Below the pieces are notes generated by a model. It ran no database searches. It was not told the DNA's origin and was given only the letters and a program-made list of their open reading frames with translations. Shown in pieces: positions 4,983-6,019 of a stretch of DNA of 6,019 bases. This DNA comes from Armatimonadota bacterium. Lineage in GTDB: Bacteria > Armatimonadota > UBA5829. The DNA is taken from assembly GCA_026415535.1 (NCBI GenBank), contig JAOAGX010000131.1, forward strand, positions 305 to 6,323, written 5' to 3'. The position numbers and the translations under genes were made by a program. Each line of letters starts with the position of its first letter. Position 1 is the stretch's first letter.

Positions 4983-6019
4983 ACGCACTGCCTGTCGGTC
5001 CGGAGCAAGTGGCTACAAGTGATCAGCGCGCTCGCTACTTCGAGGACTTGGAGAGGTGGGGGTTTGACGTTCCATACAACGCATTCTACGCGCACTTGTT
5101 TGACGATGTCGTCGGGCGTCTACGTGAAGCTTATGCCGAGTTCGCATCGGAGGCTCACCGCAGAGGATATCCTGCCTTTGTACAAATTCAGTCCACCGTC
5201 TGCGCTGGCGACAGAGTCGGCATTGAGGAGGCACAATACAACCTCAAGAATGAACCCGGCCGATGGGGTGAGAAAAGGTTTTTCGCTTCGTTCAGCTCGG
5301 ATGCTTGGAAGAACTACCTGAAAGAGCTCACAACGCTTTTTGTTCGCGAATACGGCTATGACGGCGTGGTCTTTGAAGAGCCTATGTACCGGGTTGATAT
5401 ACCCGGTACGAAGGACCGGTTCTACGAAAAGTTCAGGGCTGCATTTCCTGATGTGAAGTACCCCGAATCCCGGGAGGAGACTTCAGAATACCTGCGCGTC
5501 CAAGAGGCGAAGGCCGATTCCCTAGTGAGGTTCTATACAGATCTTGCAGCTCACGCCAAGTCGGTCGGCGCGAGATACGTGGGCGTGATGCCGTGGTTCT
5601 TTATTCCTACCGTTGAAAACACTCCCGAAGGTACCCTTAACACCTCATGTGACATCAACGCCATTGCACGAATACCAGATGTAGATCTACTAGTCGTTCG
5701 CATGCAGCCTGACAACATATTCTTTGGCGTAATGCGCACCGGCGACGAGATGAGTAAATCACCTCTGCTTTATTACGTTGAGGTGATGGCACACCAGCTG
5801 GGTAAGGAGATCATAGCGGTCAACAACCCGACCGATGAACACACTGACTATCCGGCATTTCCTCTGATACCGTTCGAGTTCTTCCGCGATGCAACGCTGG
5901 CTTCCCTCGCTGCTGCGCCAAATGGTTTTACCCGCCACTGGTATGGCCAGAACTACGGCAAGGACGACAGGCATATGGAAGTACTGAGTCAGGCAGCGTC
6001 TTGCACAAGTAGGCTGGGC
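4979..6019 (+). CDS. TIM-barrel, glycoside-hydrolase-like protein, 3' end outside the window
   Basis: Open without a stop from ATG 4979 to the last base: 347 complete codons. The ATG is the first start after an in-frame TGA at 4961-4963; GGGGG six bases upstream is only a weak ribosome binding site. The visible chain alternates predicted strands and amphipathic helices as in a (beta/alpha)8 barrel: WGFDVPYNAFYAHL (27-40), helix 42-62, YPAFVQIQST (64-73), a helix with KELTTLFVREYGYDGVVFEEP (115-135), KSVGARYVGVMPWFF (194-208), DVDLLVVRMQP (234-244) and KEIIAVNNP (276-284). The GYDGVVFEEP segment resembles strand-end acidic motifs of glycoside hydrolases, with E133/E134 as candidate catalytic or ligand residues, and several Trp, Tyr and His (W205, W321, Y322) could line a sugar site. 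No signal peptide is visible at this start, though the true N-terminus may lie upstream. I infer a carbohydrate-active or related TIM-barrel protein; the family and substrate are not identified. Confidence 0.75.
   Translation, partial: MNALPVGPEQVATSDQRARYFEDLERWGFDVPYNAFYAHLFDDVVGRLREAYAEFASEAHRRGYPAFVQIQSTVCAGDRVGIEEAQYNLKNEPGRWGEKRFFASFSSDAWKNYLKELTTLFVREYGYDGVVFEEPMYRVDIPGTKDRFYEKFRAAFPDVKYPESREETSEYLRVQEAKADSLVRFYTDLAAHAKSVGARYVGVMPWFFIPTVENTPEGTLNTSCDINAIARIPDVDLLVVRMQPDNIFFGVMRTGDEMSKSPLLYYVEVMAHQLGKEIIAVNNPTDEHTDYPAFPLIPFEFFRDATLASLAAAPNGFTRHWYGQNYGKDDRHMEVLSQAASCTSRLG

Overview
The window looks like a fragment of a bacterial chromosome of moderate G+C, possibly from a metagenome. It holds a two-gene metal-transport operon, a decayed insertion sequence and two genes cut by the window edges. 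No ribosomal or strongly lineage-specific gene is present, so I do not assign a phylum. A detached MgtE-type regulator beside an NRAMP-related permease would fit Firmicutes, Actinobacteria or an Armatimonadota-like lineage, but this is a guess.

Layout. Bases 1-936 (+) are the 3' part of an unrecognised soluble protein. It converges, across a 39-base gap, on an operon read on the minus strand. That operon has two genes. The first (3628 to 2372) encodes a soluble protein with two PRC-barrel-like segments, an MgtE N-terminal domain and a CBS pair, but no MgtE membrane channel. The second (2229 to 976) encodes an NRAMP/SLC11-related permease whose metal-site motifs depart from the Mn/Fe consensus (DAGG instead of DPGN, TPW instead of MPH). 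They lie 142 bases apart, and the second gene has its own strong ribosome binding site. The simplest reading is a divalent-cation transport system, quite possibly for Mg2+, in which the MgtE sensor is a separate protein and an NRAMP-type carrier replaces the MgtE pore.

Directly upstream of the operon (about 3655-4315) is the remnant of an IS256/Mutator-family element. N- and C-terminal pieces of its transposase can be read, but the middle is gone. The edge of this remnant appears to supply a perfect TTGACA -35 box facing the operon, 17 bases from TAAAGT. The predicted transcript would begin within about two bases of the first ATG, so the regulator may be expressed from an IS-derived hybrid promoter as a leaderless mRNA.

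From 4316 to about 4760 I see no convincing gene. A coding-like stretch (4767-4982) then ends in an ATGA overlap with a long open frame (4979 to the window end). That frame encodes at least 347 residues resembling a TIM-barrel glycoside-hydrolase-like protein and is truncated by the window.
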